Positions 43,597 through 55,500 of a stretch of DNA of 64,000 bases are shown piece by piece (within the stretch, counting starts at the first letter, position 1; every line of letters begins with the position of its first letter). The DNA comes from Oegoconia quadripuncta. Lineage: Eukaryota > Arthropoda > Insecta > Lepidoptera > Autostichidae. The notes under the pieces are model-generated. The model did no database searches. It saw only the letters and a program-made list of their open reading frames with translations, and was not told the origin of the DNA. Made by a program: the position numbers and the translations under genes. The stretch lies in contig OX438758.1 in assembly GCA_949316235.1 (NCBI GenBank), positions 12,123,731-12,187,730 of the forward strand, written 5' to 3'.

Positions 43597-46500
43597 CTGA
43601 AAAAAAAAACAAAAGTGCAGTAAACAAATCACACAATAATTAATAAATTAATGTATGGGTCGTATACAGGGTGTAACGGTTAAGTGTAGTCATATTTTAA
43701 GGGCTTGTTCTACCCATCAATACGAACAACTTTTACTATGGGGGCAACTTCGAAATCGCGAAAAAAAAATCAGCTGTTTCATACATTGCATCGGGAGGTT
43801 ATTGAAATTTTCTATGGAACAGCTCATTTTTTTTTCGCGATTTCGAAGTTGCCCCCATAGTAAAAGTTGTTCGTATTGATGGGTAGAACAAGCCCTTAAA
43901 ATATGACTACACTTAACCGTTACACGGTGTAGTTAACGTTTATATACTTAGTTATAAAATTTTCCAAAAAGTGCAAATTTAATTGACGACCTATTTGGTG
44001 TAGCGGTTAGAAACTCTGCTGTTATACCAAAAGGTCGCGGGTTCGAATCCCGTTAGGGGTATATGTTTGATGATGAATACGGATATGTGTACCCGAGTTA
44101 TGGAGGTTTTTCATTTATATATGTATTTAATTACAAAAAAAAATGTATTTGTGTAGTGTATCAACCATCTGGTATCCACAACACAAGCCTAGTTGCTTAG
44201 TGTGGAACTAGATGGCGCTGTCTGTATATGTCCAAGTATATGTATATATTTTTTATCTTTCGAAAGTTCGAAGCAGATGAGGCTAGGCTATTGGTTATTT
44301 ATTAAATGCCTTATCACCCTGCTCTTAAAGACCCCAAGATAAAGGTGACGCCAATAATTCCATCGGTACCTTTAGCAGTTTGCATTATGAACGAAAAGCC
44401 TAAACCTTTACTTTGAATTTTCCGCATGTCAATGATGATAGATAGACTTATAGTAGTCCGAACCGATCTTACGATCGGGCAAATCCAATGCCACACTCAT
44501 CGAAAGGTATCTACGCATTTTAGCAAATACTTATAGGTACTTATTTATTATTGTCGTATTTATTGTTGTCATAAGACAACAGAGACTACCTCTGGCATTA
44601 TAAAATATATATAAGACAACAGAGACTACCTCTGGCATTATAAAATATATGTTTGAAAAGAAAAATTATAAAAGGGTTGCCACGCCCCAAAATAGATATA
44701 AAAAAATTGGTTTAAAAATTCAAAAATGTATTAATCTGGTACACCAAAATATTCAGGGTATGAGTGGCAAAGAACTAGAGGTGGAGCTGTTCATGAGCTG
44801 CACTAACATTGATGTATTATGTATAACGGAGCACTGGTATAAGCAATGTGAGCTCATGTTCGGCTTCAAGGAGTACCAGATTGCAAGCTCGTTCAGCAGG
44901 ACGAAGGCAATACGAGGCGGTAGTCTCATTCTAATTCGTAATAATATTAAATTTAAAGAGCGCCTCGATATTGTAAACCTTTCCGTTGAGCGAACTATTG
45001 AAATAGCCTGTGTGGAAATTGCGCGGCTTACTGTATTATGTGTATATAAACCCCCTTCTTCATCTTATGAATTATTTGAGAAAATCATGGATGAAATCCT
45101 GTGTAAAATTACTAATTCAAATAAATACATTGTAATTTGCGGAGATTTTAATATAAACATATTAGAAGATAGCATTCAAACCAGAAGACTTAAATCTTTC
45201 TTCAGTTGCTATAATCTTGCTAATCTTTTTTCAGTGCCCACTAGAATAGCTTCTACATCAGCTACTTGCATTGATAACATTTTCTCGAATTTACAACCCA
45301 GTGATAAATCTATTTTAAATAAATTAAGTTCAGATCACTGTGGTCAGTTAGCGGTTTTTAACATAGCAATTAATAAAACGCTGAAAAGAGATATATCGTA
45401 CGTGCCAGTAACTGAGTCACTACTCGATCAATATAAGAGTAAAGTGACTGCGAAATTAGATTATTTACCGTACTGTGACGATCCTAATGTATTATATAAA
45501 TCAGTTTTTGACATTTTAAAAACTGAAAGTAATAAGGTTTTCTTAGCAAAATCTGCTAAAATCAACAATTCCCTCGTTTTTAGTGATTGGGCGACGGTGG
45601 GAATTCACAAAAGTAGGCAAAAGTTATATGAGCTTTATGATGAAAGGACATATAATAAGAGCGAAAGTTTTATTGAATATGTTAGGCAATACTCGAAAAT
45701 ATTCAAGCGAGCTTGTGCCACAGCAAAATCAAATTTTATAAATAATAAAATAAAGAATAGCGCGGACATAGTAAAGACAACTTGGAAAGTTATAAATAGC
45801 GAAACTGGCAAATTTAAAACTCTTAACACTGATACGCGATTAAAAATTAATGATCGAATTCTAACTTCACAATTAGAAGTTGCAGAAGCTTTTGAAAAAT
45901 TCTTTACTGATATCCCAATATTAACTACAAATTCTCTGAGTTCATGTCCCACACTCGCTGAATCGCTACTTAAACAAAATGTGGAGATTTGTGACTCCCA
46001 TTTTAAATTTAATCATGTAAGTCCTATAGACATCTTAAAAGCATTTCGTTCTTTAGACAAGAAAAAAACTGCCGACCTTCACGGTTTATCAGTAAAAATT
46101 ATTAGTGCCGTAATTGATTGTATTTCACCACACTTAGCTTATATCTTTAATAAATGTACTGATGATGGCATATTTCCTGATCTCATGAAGCACAGTAAAG
46201 TCATACCTTTATTTAAAGCCGGTAGTACATCAGACCCCTCTAATTTTAGACCTATTTCAATACTACCGACTCTCAGCAAAATCTTTGAAAAAATTATATT
46301 AAATCAGATATCGAGTTATTTTTACAGTAACAATCTAATGTCATATAAACAATTCGGTTTTACAAGGGGCCGCTCGACAACCGATGCAGGTGTCGAGCTC
46401 TTACAATATATTTTTGAGGCTTGGGAAGATGCGCGGGATGCAATAGGAGTATTTTGCGACTTGTCCAAGGCCTTTGATTGCGTTCATCACGACACTTTAA

Positions 46501-49500
46501 TCAGGAAATTACGTCATTATGGTGTAACCGGCCGAGCTCTCGACCTTCTGAATTCTTATTTGAGTAACCGAGTTCAGAGGGTTGATATCAGTGGTAATAC
46601 ATCGTCAGGGTCGACAGTCTGTATGGGCGTCCCACAAGGCTCCATTCTCGGACCATTTTTGTTTTTGGTTTACATAAATGACTTGCCAAACCTTGTAAAC
46701 GATAAACATGAAATAGTATTGTTTGCTGACGATACCTCTGCAATGTTTAAAGTAAATAGACTAAAATTAAATTATGACGACGTGAACAATGCTATTTCTC
46801 AAATAGTAGAATGGTTTACGGCAAATAATTTGTTACTGAATGAGAAAAAAACTAAATGTGTAAAATTTGTACTGCCTAATGTCAGGGAGGTGCCCACAAA
46901 TATAATGATAAAAAATGTCACTCTAGACCTTGTTGAGTCCACTGTATTTTTGGGCATTACTTTGGACGCCAAATTACAATGGGGTCCTCATATCCATAAA
47001 TTGGCGAAGAAGCTCAGCTCTGCAGCGTATGCAGTCAAAAAAATTAGACAAATATCGGACGGAAATACTGCTAGATTAGTATATTTTAGTTATTTCCATA
47101 GCCTGATGTCTTACGGTATCTTGCTGTGGGGAAATGCCGCGGATATCAATACAATCTTTGTTTTACAAAAACGAGCCGTTCGCGCAATTTATCAATTGAG
47201 ACCTGCAGTGTCACTTAGAGATAGATTTAAAGAGTATAATATTCTAACCTTTTCGTCACAGTACATTTTTGAAAATCTAATATATGTCAAAAAAAATATA
47301 GCATCATTTAGGAAAAATAGTGATAAACATGATGTCAATACAAGAAATAAAGATAAACTGGCAGGTCACATAAGTCGCCTCCACAAAGTCAGTAATTCAT
47401 TCAAAGGGTTATGTATACGCTTTTTCAATAAAGTTCCTGTTGATATACAAAATCTTCCTTTCAATAAATTTAAAGATACTATAAAACAGAAACTTATTAA
47501 GAAAGCATATTATAAAATATCAGATTATTTAGATGATAAACAATCATGGACATAACCAGCCCGTTCGCATAACCAGGCTATTTCACAATTAATAATGAAA
47601 TATTATAATATAAAATAATAATTTTGTAATATAAAAACCTTTTTTTAAAAAGAGCGTCCTCTCGAGTTTCTTGCTTGTTCTTCTCAGGGGAAAATTGCCT
47701 TTTGAACAAGCAGTAGCTTTAAAAATGTAAAATCTGACTATTTTAAGTGTACCCTGTGTACCTACAAAATAAAGCATTTTTTGATTTTGATTTTGATTGC
47801 GAAACGTGACGATGTTCGAGGCTCCGTAATTTAGCTAACATCGAACGGGTACCTGTGTTTGGCGAGTCATTCCATAGAGACGAGGGCGGGTAGTTTGTAG
47901 GTACTTGAGTTCAGTCAGTATCAAACATCATCATCCGTAACGAGCATTATAGAAGAGAAGTTGTTATAAACAATAATATACGGGTATTAGGTGGTTGCAC
48001 CTAACCTAGCACACCCTGCGTCTCTAGCAGCCAAAAATATGTACAATTTATATAAAATTGCTGTGCGACGGAGGAATTAGCCGTCTAGTACATAAGTAAG
48101 CTGTACCAATGGAGCGGCATAGTCGCCTTCGACTAAGCTCCTTAAAATAAGATTAAAAAAAAAACCATAACAGAGCAAAGCCTACTCTCACTAAGAGAGG
48201 GTGACTAATTAATCTATCATGTGGGATAAGTGCAGATTGGTGGATGTTTGCTTTCTTAGGTGATTACTCACTATTAATTTTCTTCGCACTTTGTATACAC
48301 AATTTTTATTATTAAAAGTATGAGCCAGGACCCGTTTGTTTCACCCTGTATATTATAGTCAAAGTTTTTAAGCCACCCATGTAGACCACAGAATTATATA
48401 ACGATTACCTATAATTGGTGGTAGGACATTTTAAATGTCCGCCTGGCTAGCTACCACCATCTTATCTAAATGTCGCCAAACAGCAATGTTAATAGCATTG
48501 TTGTGTCCCGGTTGTCAGAGATAAGATAGCCAGTCCCCCAAATAAGATGGGGTTTCCGGGTCAGTACGCTACGACCTTCGGCCTCACCTTCACTTAACAT
48601 CAGGTGTGATTGAGATCAACTGCTAACCCGTTGTGCATAAAAAAATTTAAAACAACATTTGATGTACCCTCCGAAACACAGAAACACTCGCATAAAAATC
48701 CCAGTAGCAGTCACCCATCCAAGGACCGAAGGAACTTCGCTAATAGAAATGAATGCTTTAATATTACTGTAATTATTAGTCATAAGTTCACAACGCGGAA
48801 AACTGTTATCTCGTCGTTAAAGACACACCTTATCGCCGGATTAACTAATATCCCTCACCGGCCAATGTCTACATACAATCGCGACTAATGCTGTATAATC
48901 TTTTTTAAATATGCTCCCAGATATTTTGACAGTTACCTGAGACATCATCATACAACGTTTAACTACAAGCATCGTCATCGCAGTTTTACATGCTGTTGGG
49001 TAGATCCCATCGTAGACATAAATATTAGCCTTATAAATACGACCTGTTTGGTGTAGTGGTTAACAACTCTGACCACTATACCAAAAGGTAGCTGGTTCGA
49101 ATCCCGCTAGGGACATATGTTTGTGTGATGAATACGGACATGTGTACCCGAATTATGGATGTTTTGTGATTTTAATTGTTTGACTAATCACATTACGAAT
49201 TTATTAATATCTTGTATATAATGCCTCGAAAGTATTTTTTTTTTTGTGGAAATAAGCAATGTTTGTGGATAAATAAATAGTCTCGTGAATGACATGGGCT
49301 ACGCCTGGGGTACGACTTGAATCTGCATGGGGTACGCGTACGTATATTAATGTTTTGCCTTGATTGTATAAGTCTGTGCCTCCCATACAAAGTTTTTCCG
49401 AAGTGGATCCGAATGAAGGCCAAAAAGACTGTTCTGTTAATTCCTTTTGCTGATATATCCGATGTGACAAAACGTGTGCCAACACCAATCATAACGACTT

Positions 49501-52500
49501 TCAGGGAACACCATCAACCACCAGGAAAAGCCGATGGTACGCTGTTAATGTATGCTACGGAACCCTAAGATTAAGTGTGACCGACACGTATTTGATTGTT
49601 TTTTTTTTATAGGAAAAATTTTATAGCAAGATACTTACCAATCGTTTCATGGGAAAGCAAAGAGATGATAGCGAAGAGAAACGAACACGAAAGGAAACAC
49701 GTCATCGTTTTACATCCTCCGTTCGAGTCCGATATGATAGAATAGAACTTGTACGACTTGTACGATTGTAAAATTTGGTATTGGCGTGCCACTAATAAAG
49801 CTCTCGACCTCTGTCTCTAAAGCAAAGACCTTACGGCCATAGTACGTGGCTGTGGTTTGGTGCTTTTAGCTATCGGAGACCTACATCCTTTCCGTGCTTT
49901 CTGGAACTGTCTGTGTGTGCATCTGTTGGCTCAACCGATTGCAACAAGGTTAGGGAGCTATCATCAGCTCGAGAAGATCCGTGCTGTCATCCGAGTTCAC
50001 TAGGTGATCATTTGATCATTGCCACTGCAAATTTGTGTCTAAACCTATTGCTAAACACCGTCTATTCCCATGGGTCTCGTCGGGTTAAATCCTTCCGTGG
50101 AAAGAGATATAAAAACTTTTAAAGGTTGATGACAGGGTACTAGCTGATTCCTGTCCCTTTATCCACACTTAACATTCTCGTGCTCGCCGCTGTTTAAGTC
50201 ATATTGTAACATTTTACTTACATGTCATTAGTAGATAGAGAGGTCGTTCCAACAGCCAGGGCATGCTCCTTGCCTTCCGCCATAACGGCGACAACTTGTC
50301 CTTTATCCACTCCAGACATCCTTGCCCCGGGCGAGGTCAAACCAGGGCACATTATATTAGCCCCGCTGAGGACGAAACGTATCGCGCCTTTGTCGACTTG
50401 CTGCATTGGCAGGAAGAATGGATCTGAAAATATGAAATTAATATTTTTATGAATTACTGAATTTAGAGCCGCGGCCGCCCGCTGTACATGGTGCCGTCAT
50501 GCAAGTAAAACTTGGAATGTTATGTTCTGGCTTGAAGGTTGGACAGCAAAGTTGGTAAAAGTTGTATCACCAATGGCGGATCCAGGATCCAGGGTTCATG
50601 GGCCTAAATCTTTGTGATAACATGCCTTTGTGATAACTTTGTGGTCACACGTTACGCAGTAACAACGAAACATGGAACGTATAGTGCTGACAAATTCCAA
50701 TTTGAGATTCATCCGAAGAGCTAGCTAAAATGAGCTTTACCGCAGGACCCAACCAGAGAAGGGTAACAGGGGATAGACACCATTGGAATGATTTATAATG
50801 CGAACAACCAAAGCATGGAACTCCCTTCCGACGTCAGTCTTTCCAGAATCCTATTATCTTGGGATCTGCAACGGCAGAGTAGAATAGAATAGAATAGAAT
50901 AGAATAACTTTATTCGCTGACAGAAATACAAGGTACACAGAAACAATTCACAACAAGCAAAAAAGTACAAAAAGCCAGACAATTTTATAATTTATGTGCG
51001 CCCTGTACCAGGCCAACGAAATGGATCTGACTCAGCATAAAGTTGCAGGGAGACCCCACAACGCTGATAATTCTGCCAGAACCAAAGAATTGAGACTATG
51101 CGCGCATCTCGCGCATAACGGTAACATTAATATATACCTGTTTATTTTTCCAATAATAATATGAACAATATAATATATATGTAGCAATAATCACACAACA
51201 GTTATACAACCATGTAAATAGTTAATGTAACGAGTCAGATTACAAGTCAGATTACACCATTGTCCGATATACATATTAGCTATACAATTATAATATTAAT
51301 GAGGGCATTTAAATTTGCACACTCCCAAGTACATATGTAAAAAACGAATGATATCCAGCACTCGTGTATAGACACACAGCATACCAAGCGGATGAAAATA
51401 CCTTATATTACGTGTTACGAGCACTGATACCACTCGTCCCACCTAAGAGTGTGCAAATTTAAATAATTTACAACACTCGCGTGCAGACACACAACATATC
51501 GAGCAACACACACAAATAGGATACGAATATATATATAAGAAACATACAAACATACACAAAAAATACATTATATTACGTGTTTAATACATTTTAATATAAC
51601 AACATCAAACGGCTGCCTATTCGTTACCCGCGTTTTTGTGCTATCAGTAAGTACTCTCGGTACTTTTTTTTAAAAACAGCTTTTGATTGAATACCGCGCA
51701 AAGGCGGTGGCAGATCATTCCAGCACTTAGACGCCAGGTAACGGAAACCGCCACGGAAAGCCGCTGTGTTATGCCTAGGAATTCGAAACACATAGGAACA
51801 TTGCCTTGCGTCATAACTGTAGCGATCATAACGCCATATAAGTTTTCTGTACAGATATTCAGGGCGCTTAGTCTTCAACGTTTCAAATAATAGACTCGTA
51901 AAAAGCAGTTTCTTGCGCCCTTCCATCTTTACGATATTTGACGAGTTAAGGTAAGGTGTCACATGAGTTCTAGGAGGTATGTGAAAACAGTACCTGGCAC
52001 ATGCATTCTGTACCCGTTGTATCAGGCGTTTCGACTTTTGAAATAGACACGGTCCATAAACAGATAAGCAATAGTTTAGCTTGGACAAGATAATGGTTTC
52101 ACACAGCTTGACACGAATATCCAAACTGAGAAACTGTCTAACCCCATATAACACCTTTAGTCTATAAAAGCAATTACGCACCAATTCAACCACGTGACTC
52201 TCAAAACGTAAATGTCTATCGAAGAGGAGACCTAGGTTTCTAGCCTCCGAGACTTGCTCAATAGGTACCCCATCTACATTTAAGTCGAGAACATGTGAAC
52301 CGATTTCCCGCACCTTATTCTTAGTGCCAATAACTAAAAATTTAGATTTAGACGGGTTAAGGACTAAGTTATTCCGTTTCGCCCAAGACAATAATTCATC
52401 GCACGACATGTCAGCACTGTCAGACGGGGGCGAGCATTCATTTTGCCCTTTAACTGGGGTATTATCATCTCGGAGCCTACGTTCTGTGATATTTCGACAC

Positions 52501-55500
52501 ATAGGACACTTCCAGGTGAGTTTTAAATTATTATGTTCTGCCATAAACTGTGCACTTGTAATATTAAGGCAGCGATAATGGTAGGTACCATGACATAATA
52601 TGCATACCAATAGTTCACCTCTTACTATTGGATTAGGACAAGCTAGGCATTTCATGGTGTATCAATTTCAGAGGATTTGACAGGCAGAGAAAGTAAAAGT
52701 CCGACGCCACCAAATATATTAACAGTATACACAGATGTTTCACTGACAGTTCAATCAGCTGAGAGAGGTCACTGACTGGGCACTCACCACAATCACTAAT
52801 TAATTACGCTTAATAAGCAACTATTCGCGCAGCTTGTCACCAGTATTAAAATTTTGTAGTACTAGGTTTAATTATAATACAGTTAAAATGTTTATAAAGT
52901 GTGTTTTGAATTATTTTAGGCAAAATAAAACAGATCAAAATAACAACGATGTTTACGCAGAGATATGCGCATACCCTCCCTCAGAGTGAATATGCATCTA
53001 CTGAGACCGCATGCACCATCTTCAACCACATCGTCAGTTTTTATTAGGTGAGATTGTGGTCAATTGCGAATCCAGTCATTAATAAAAAAAAGGCCTTTGC
53101 CAACAGGGACACTGAGATTAGATACATTTTGTAATACAAATTACAAACATATGTAACATTTCCTTTATCCTCGTGAGACATGCTACCTATACATACCCGA
53201 CTTCATAAGTCTTTTATCTACCATTAGTTTTCCACATGTTGTGAAGACGAGTAGTGAATTTGTATTTCTAAAAGTAGTAGCATTACTATACTACCTATAT
53301 TGTAAACTAAAAGCTGTTTCATTCTTTACATATAGGTACAATATACATACATAACGTCACAATCTATATCACAAGTGGGATGGTCACAGATATCCCAAAC
53401 AATAGTTTAATGATTGAAACAACATCCACGGTTCACCTTACGAAATATACAGCACACGTGACAGAAATCAATATGCTGTTTTTGGTTGATCGTGTTTTAC
53501 TACACCCACGGGAAGAGACGGGTCGATTCTATTCTATTTGAGTGCCGAAAACACACAGCACACATATATAAACTTATGTTTTAGGTAACATATTAATAGC
53601 TCGGCAGGCGGCGGATTGGCGATCACAATCTACGGCTAATGACACTGGTCGTCAACAATTTGTGATGGATGGATGACCCTGAACTCAACGTAATATAATA
53701 ATGTATAATAATTGACGACCGATTGGTGTAGTGGATAGTGACCCTGTCAGCGAAACCAACGGTTGCGGGTGCGAATCCCGCGACGGGTAAAGGTTTGTGT
53801 GATGAATATAAACATTTATTCCTGAGTCATGGATGTTTATACAAATATTTATGTATGTTTATCCGTTATCTAGTATCCATAGTTAAAGCTTTGCTTAGTT
53901 TGGGACTAGATGATTGGTGTAAGTGTCCGAAATATTTATTTATTATATTATTTATTATTATTATAATAAATGTAACACCCCCCCTCCCACTGGGAGAGGG
54001 TATGGGCCATAATCCACCACCATAGCACAGTGCGGGTTGGAGTATTGTGTCAGACTAGTAGCCACCGGCTATAATCCACCACCATAGCCCAGTGCGGGTT
54101 GGAGTATTGTGTCAGACTAGTGGCCACCGCCCATAATCCACCACCATAGCCCAGTGCGGGTTGGAGTATTGTGTCAGACTAGTGGCCATGGAAAACAACA
54201 TGGACTGACTATTTAACGCGCCCTTTGGAGCTCTAAAACACTGTGAGGATGGACATCCAAGGACCACACCAACCCCCGTAACATGACATGGTTTGTCGCT
54301 CGCGACGTAAGATTGAGATAGTTGTATATTTCGTCCAATCGTATGAACAGGACAAATATTGTCTCGCGCGACAAACGTTTATCGCTCCTGTCATGCTATA
54401 TACTAGTGGAGACATTGCTTAACTTCGCTAATCGAAAACTAATTGCGAATGCAATTGCGCCACTAGTGTTAAACACAAATGTAACTTACATTTGTGCAAA
54501 AGCCTTAAAGTAGGCATCCAAGACCCCTCGCGGTGGCGGAAGAACAGGAGCTCGCCAGCGCTGTTCACCATTATCTCGATGTGATCATGACTGAAAATTT
54601 GAAAAGAATCTAATTTAGAAATAAGGTAGTTTTTGTGGCTCCTCGTGGCTCAATGTAAACAACATAGGGCTTACGAATCGGCGGTCGCGGGTGTAATCCC
54701 CAGATCCACATGTTTAATACTCGGTTTGGTTGGTGGTAGGGCATTATAAATGTCGGCCTGGCTAGCTACCACCGTCTTATCTGTTGCCAAGCAGCAATGT
54801 TAATAGCATTGTTGTGTTCCCGTTGTCAGAGAACATACGTATATGCATGTATATAAATCAGTGGCGTGCCCTCCATACAGGCAGAAAGGCAGTGCCTACC
54901 CTAGCAAATTGTAAGCTTTCCTCGAAATGTATTGTCAAGACAGTTGATTCAGACAGTTCGAGCCTTGCTATAAGAGCAAATTATTATTTTGCAGTTGTAT
55001 TTTTTCTCATTTAATAGCAAATTTTATAATTCTACCTACCCTGTAACAAAACGCTACTGATATAAATATAATAGTATTATTAGAACAGTAGCTTACTGTA
55101 ATGCCAATTGCCATTGCAATACCAAACAGTTTATACCTATAGAATTTAAATAAGAATAAGTTTATTATGACAATGTTGTTATGTCATAATCTCATAATGT
55201 TAGGACAAGAGTCCATTTAATCAGCTATCATCAGCTTCCGAACACCCGGGATGCTTGTTACGAGCGAGTCAATTCCTTTATGCCATCTACACAACTCATT
55301 CATTTGAGTAATTGTTCTATGAAAGAACGAATTGCGTCGGTAATTAGTGTGCAGTTGGCGGACAGAGGGGGTTTCTCATCCGAGTAAATCTGGATGGAAT
55401 ATATACGCTTACATACGCCGCGATTGTTTTCACACATTGGTCTTGGTAGCGGCGATATCGCCTTACCTTTACAAATCTCGTGTAATCAGGTTCTAAGCGT

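Larger units (their letters stand above)
44571..47799 (+). mobile_element. CR1-like LINE with intact ORF2, 5' truncated (LINE-3)
   Basis: Begins at the ORF1/ORF2 junction (ataagacaacagagactacctctggc, compare ataagacaacagagacctcctctggcc at 14823 in LINE-1), carries a complete ORF2, a 3' UTR and a tail of tttgatt units at 47780-47799. ORF1 is absent. The first 40 bp are tandemly duplicated. It lies in MCTS1 intron 4, antisense to the gene. Confidence 0.85.
50881..52860 (-). mobile_element. Internally deleted LINE with an ORF1-ORF2 fusion frame (LINE-5)
   Basis: On the minus strand: a 5' UTR above 52655, one 343-codon frame (52655-51624), a ~740-bp 3' UTR, and a tail of ttcta units ending at 50881 after gcgaataaagttattctattc. 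The exact 5' end is not certain. The endonuclease and catalytic RT segments are gone. It lies in MCTS1 intron 3 in the gene's orientation. Confidence 0.65.
53985..54470 (-). mobile_element. SINE family C (5S-rRNA-like) copy, rearranged
   Basis: Reverse-complement order: tail cactgggagagggtatgggccataatccacc, then tandem block 54009-54194, gactatttaacgcgccctttggag, acatccaaggaccacacc, an insertion (54283-54397) and gcttaacttcgctaatcgaaaactaattgcgaatgcaattgcgccactagtg, the 5S-like head. Confidence 0.5.

Noticed and set aside
49193..49492. Two overlapping ~95-codon minus-strand frames
   Set aside because: They lie in an interspersed repeat with agggttccgt ends and overlap in two registers, with no recognisable domain.
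53985..54200. CRISPR-like array (three repeats)
   Set aside because: Direct 62-bp tandem units without distinct spacers, in an animal genome; a simple tandem expansion.
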